Source: Phreatobacter sp.
GTDB taxonomy: Bacteria; Pseudomonadota; Alphaproteobacteria; Rhizobiales; Phreatobacteraceae
Direction of reading: 5' to 3'
DNA: 64,000 nucleotides
NCBI GenBank assembly: GCA_019749835.1
Contig: JAIEPJ010000036.1
Location: 27,923 to 91,922 of the forward strand
A program made the translations under genes and the position numbers. The notes beneath the pieces were generated by a model, which had not been told where the DNA came from, made no database searches, and worked only from the letters and a program-made list of their open reading frames with translations. Positions within the stretch are counted from its first letter, which is position 1; each line of letters starts with the position of its first letter. Shown piece by piece: positions 62,747-64,000 of this stretch.

Positions 62747-64000
62747 GCCTCGCCACCCCAAACGGCGCCGCGCGGAGCCTTCCCGCCGAAGAACTCGCCG
62801 AACTGATGGTGTGGGGGCGCCTCGCCGTCTTTGCGGGGGCGCTGCTGCTCTCCTGGATCACGCTCGAGCCCTTTGCCGACCTGACGAACACGGACGTGCT
62901 GGAACTCGCCACCGGCCGGGACGGCGCCACCTATCTGGCTTATGGCCTGCTCGCCGCCGCTGGCCTCGCCGTCAGCCTGATGACCCAGCCGCGGCTGCTG
63001 GCGACGCTTCTCCATCCGATGTGGATCCTGCTCGCCCTCTGGCTCGGCGTCACCGTGGTGACCTCGGCAGATCCCAGCCTGTCGATGAGGCGCCTCATTC
63101 TTTTCGGCATGCTGGCTCTCGTCTGTGCCACGCTGTTCCTGATGCCGCGCGGTCGCGCCCAGATGGCGGCGCTGCTGGTGGCATCCGCGGGCATCGTGAC
63201 GGTGCTGTCGCTCGTTGGCATCACGCTCTTTCCGGATCTTGCCATCCACCAGGCGACGGATGTGGGCGAGCCGCAGCTGGCCGGGGACTGGCGCGGCATC
63301 TTCGCCCACAAGAACACCACCGGCGCGATCTTCGCCATGTTCATCTTCATGATGATCTTCGCCATCCGCGCGGGACATGCCTTCGCCGCGGCGCCGGTGC
63401 TGGCGGCATCGGTGCTCATCGTCGCCATGTCCGGCGCCAAGAGTTCGACCATGCTCTTCGTCGGCGCCATGCTCGTCTCGGTCCTGGTCTCCCGGATCCG
63501 CAGCGGGGTCATGGTTGGTTGCATCGCCTTTGCGCCCCTGGCGGTGCTGTCGATCCTCGGCCCCGGTTCGGTCGTGAGCGAGGCCATCGGGCGTGTCGTC
63601 CGGATGCTGCCTGTCGACGTCACCTTCACCGGCCGCGCCGACATCTGGGAACTGGCTCTTGAGAAAATCGCCGAGCGGCCGCTCACCGGCTGGGGCTACC
63701 AGGCCTATTGGGCGCTGGAATCGACGCGCTTCGGGCAGGAGGACACCACCCAGTGGGCCGGCCATGCCGCCCACGCGCATAACGGCTATATCGACGCGGC
63801 GCTCAACATGGGCCTGCCGGGTCTGGCCCTGACCGTCATCGTCTTCGTCCTCATGCCGCTGCGCAACTATCTGGCGGCCCGGCGAGGCGGCGCCGATCCG
63901 GCGCTGCTGCTCATGCTGCTGCAGATCTGGCTCTTCGGCGTCTATCTGTCGGTCATGGAGAGCTTCATGTATCTGCGCTTCCATCCGACCTGGATCACCT
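62743..64000 (+). CDS. O-antigen ligase/ExoQ-type polymerase family protein, 3' truncated by the window
   Basis: The first 419 codons of a polytopic membrane protein with the Wzy/WaaL/ExoQ signature are present: GIFAHKNTTGAIFAMF, FTGRADIWELALEKIAERPLTGWGY, and HAHNGYIDAALNMGLPGLALT, the large periplasmic-loop motifs. It would polymerise repeat units or ligate them to a lipid. ATG at 62743 overlaps the GT2 stop. The ORF track does not list it because no stop lies inside the window; the frame is open to the last base. Confidence 0.9.
   Translation, partial: MSLATPNGAARSLPAEELAELMVWGRLAVFAGALLLSWITLEPFADLTNTDVLELATGRDGATYLAYGLLAAAGLAVSLMTQPRLLATLLHPMWILLALWLGVTVVTSADPSLSMRRLILFGMLALVCATLFLMPRGRAQMAALLVASAGIVTVLSLVGITLFPDLAIHQATDVGEPQLAGDWRGIFAHKNTTGAIFAMFIFMMIFAIRAGHAFAAAPVLAASVLIVAMSGAKSSTMLFVGAMLVSVLVSRIRSGVMVGCIAFAPLAVLSILGPGSVVSEAIGRVVRMLPVDVTFTGRADIWELALEKIAERPLTGWGYQAYWALESTRFGQEDTTQWAGHAAHAHNGYIDAALNMGLPGLALTVIVFVLMPLRNYLAARRGGADPALLLMLLQIWLFGVYLSVMESFMYLRFHPTWIT

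Noticed and set aside
62722-63984. 420-codon minus-strand frame at the right edge
   Set aside because: The plus frame has clear O-antigen ligase motifs and stays open to the window end; the minus product is His/Arg/Glu-rich and featureless.

Overview
The window is a contiguous, GC-rich stretch of ordinary bacterial chromosome, about 90 percent coding. It most likely comes from an alphaproteobacterium of the order Hyphomicrobiales (Rhizobiales). The evidence is gene content and neighbourhoods: a LysR regulator of the LsrB/VtlR type beside trxB, phoR-phoU-phoB, a MarR/OmpR pair resembling petP-petR next to ilvE, a carB-greA neighbourhood, TauE/SafE followed by a TIGR02186 protein, and many ATGA/GTGA gene overlaps. 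I cannot name the genus. I see no insertion sequence, prophage, CRISPR array, rRNA or tRNA gene. Both window edges cut genes: a PAS-type chemoreceptor at base 1 and an O-antigen ligase-like gene at base 64000.

Layout. 1-2.3 kb: sensory genes, namely a chemoreceptor fragment, a divergent MerR-type regulator with a cobalamin-binding domain carrying the CarH photoreceptor signature, and a PAS protein. 2.4-9.1 kb: a three-gene minus-strand operon (transglutaminase plus DUF2126; circularly permuted ATP-grasp plus alpha-E; transglutaminase), probably a peptide ligation or modification system whose product is unknown. 9.2-12.2 kb: acyl-CoA dehydrogenase, TauE/SafE exporter and TIGR02186 protein. 12.3-15.2 kb: phosphate two-component system phoR, phoU, phoB without pstSCAB. 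15.2-26.9 kb: housekeeping and stress genes (uup, flavodoxin-fold oxidoreductase, prs, pgeF, siderophore-interacting protein with a possible RirA-type IRO box, MidA-like methyltransferase, lgt, ubiK, lsrB-like, trxB, Lrp/AsnC, alpha/beta hydrolase).

27-37.7 kb: an OpgC-family membrane protein with an SGNH hydrolase, then carB, greA, a DUF3829-like exported protein, a DUF6152/DUF6644-like pair, a YqeY protein, carA and rlpA. 37.8-49.4 kb: a lipoprotein, MBL hydrolase, msrP, SemiSWEET, DUF486/DMT protein, methyltransferase, PQQ-type sugar dehydrogenase-like protein, an unusual EF-G paralogue, YbjN protein, proC, TetR and csaA. 49.5-54.2 kb: ilvE, petP/petR-like regulators, a TMEM43 homologue and a quinone oxidoreductase.

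54.5-64 kb: a surface-polysaccharide locus. It holds a GH10 endoxylanase-like enzyme joined by a 1-bp overlap to a Wzx-like flippase, a minus-strand run (polysaccharide deacetylase, Wzz/GumC-like chain-length protein, WecG/TagA glycosyltransferase, GT92-like glycosyltransferase), and a plus-strand pair (GT2 glycosyltransferase and ligase/polymerase). These cover most steps of a Wzx/Wzy-type pathway except the priming transferase. The leads most worth following are the CarH-like regulator with its tandem TGTACA repeats, the ATP-grasp/alpha-E/DUF2126 operon, the GH10 enzyme coupled to a flippase, the MarR operator-like palindrome over its own start codon, and the IRO-like box.
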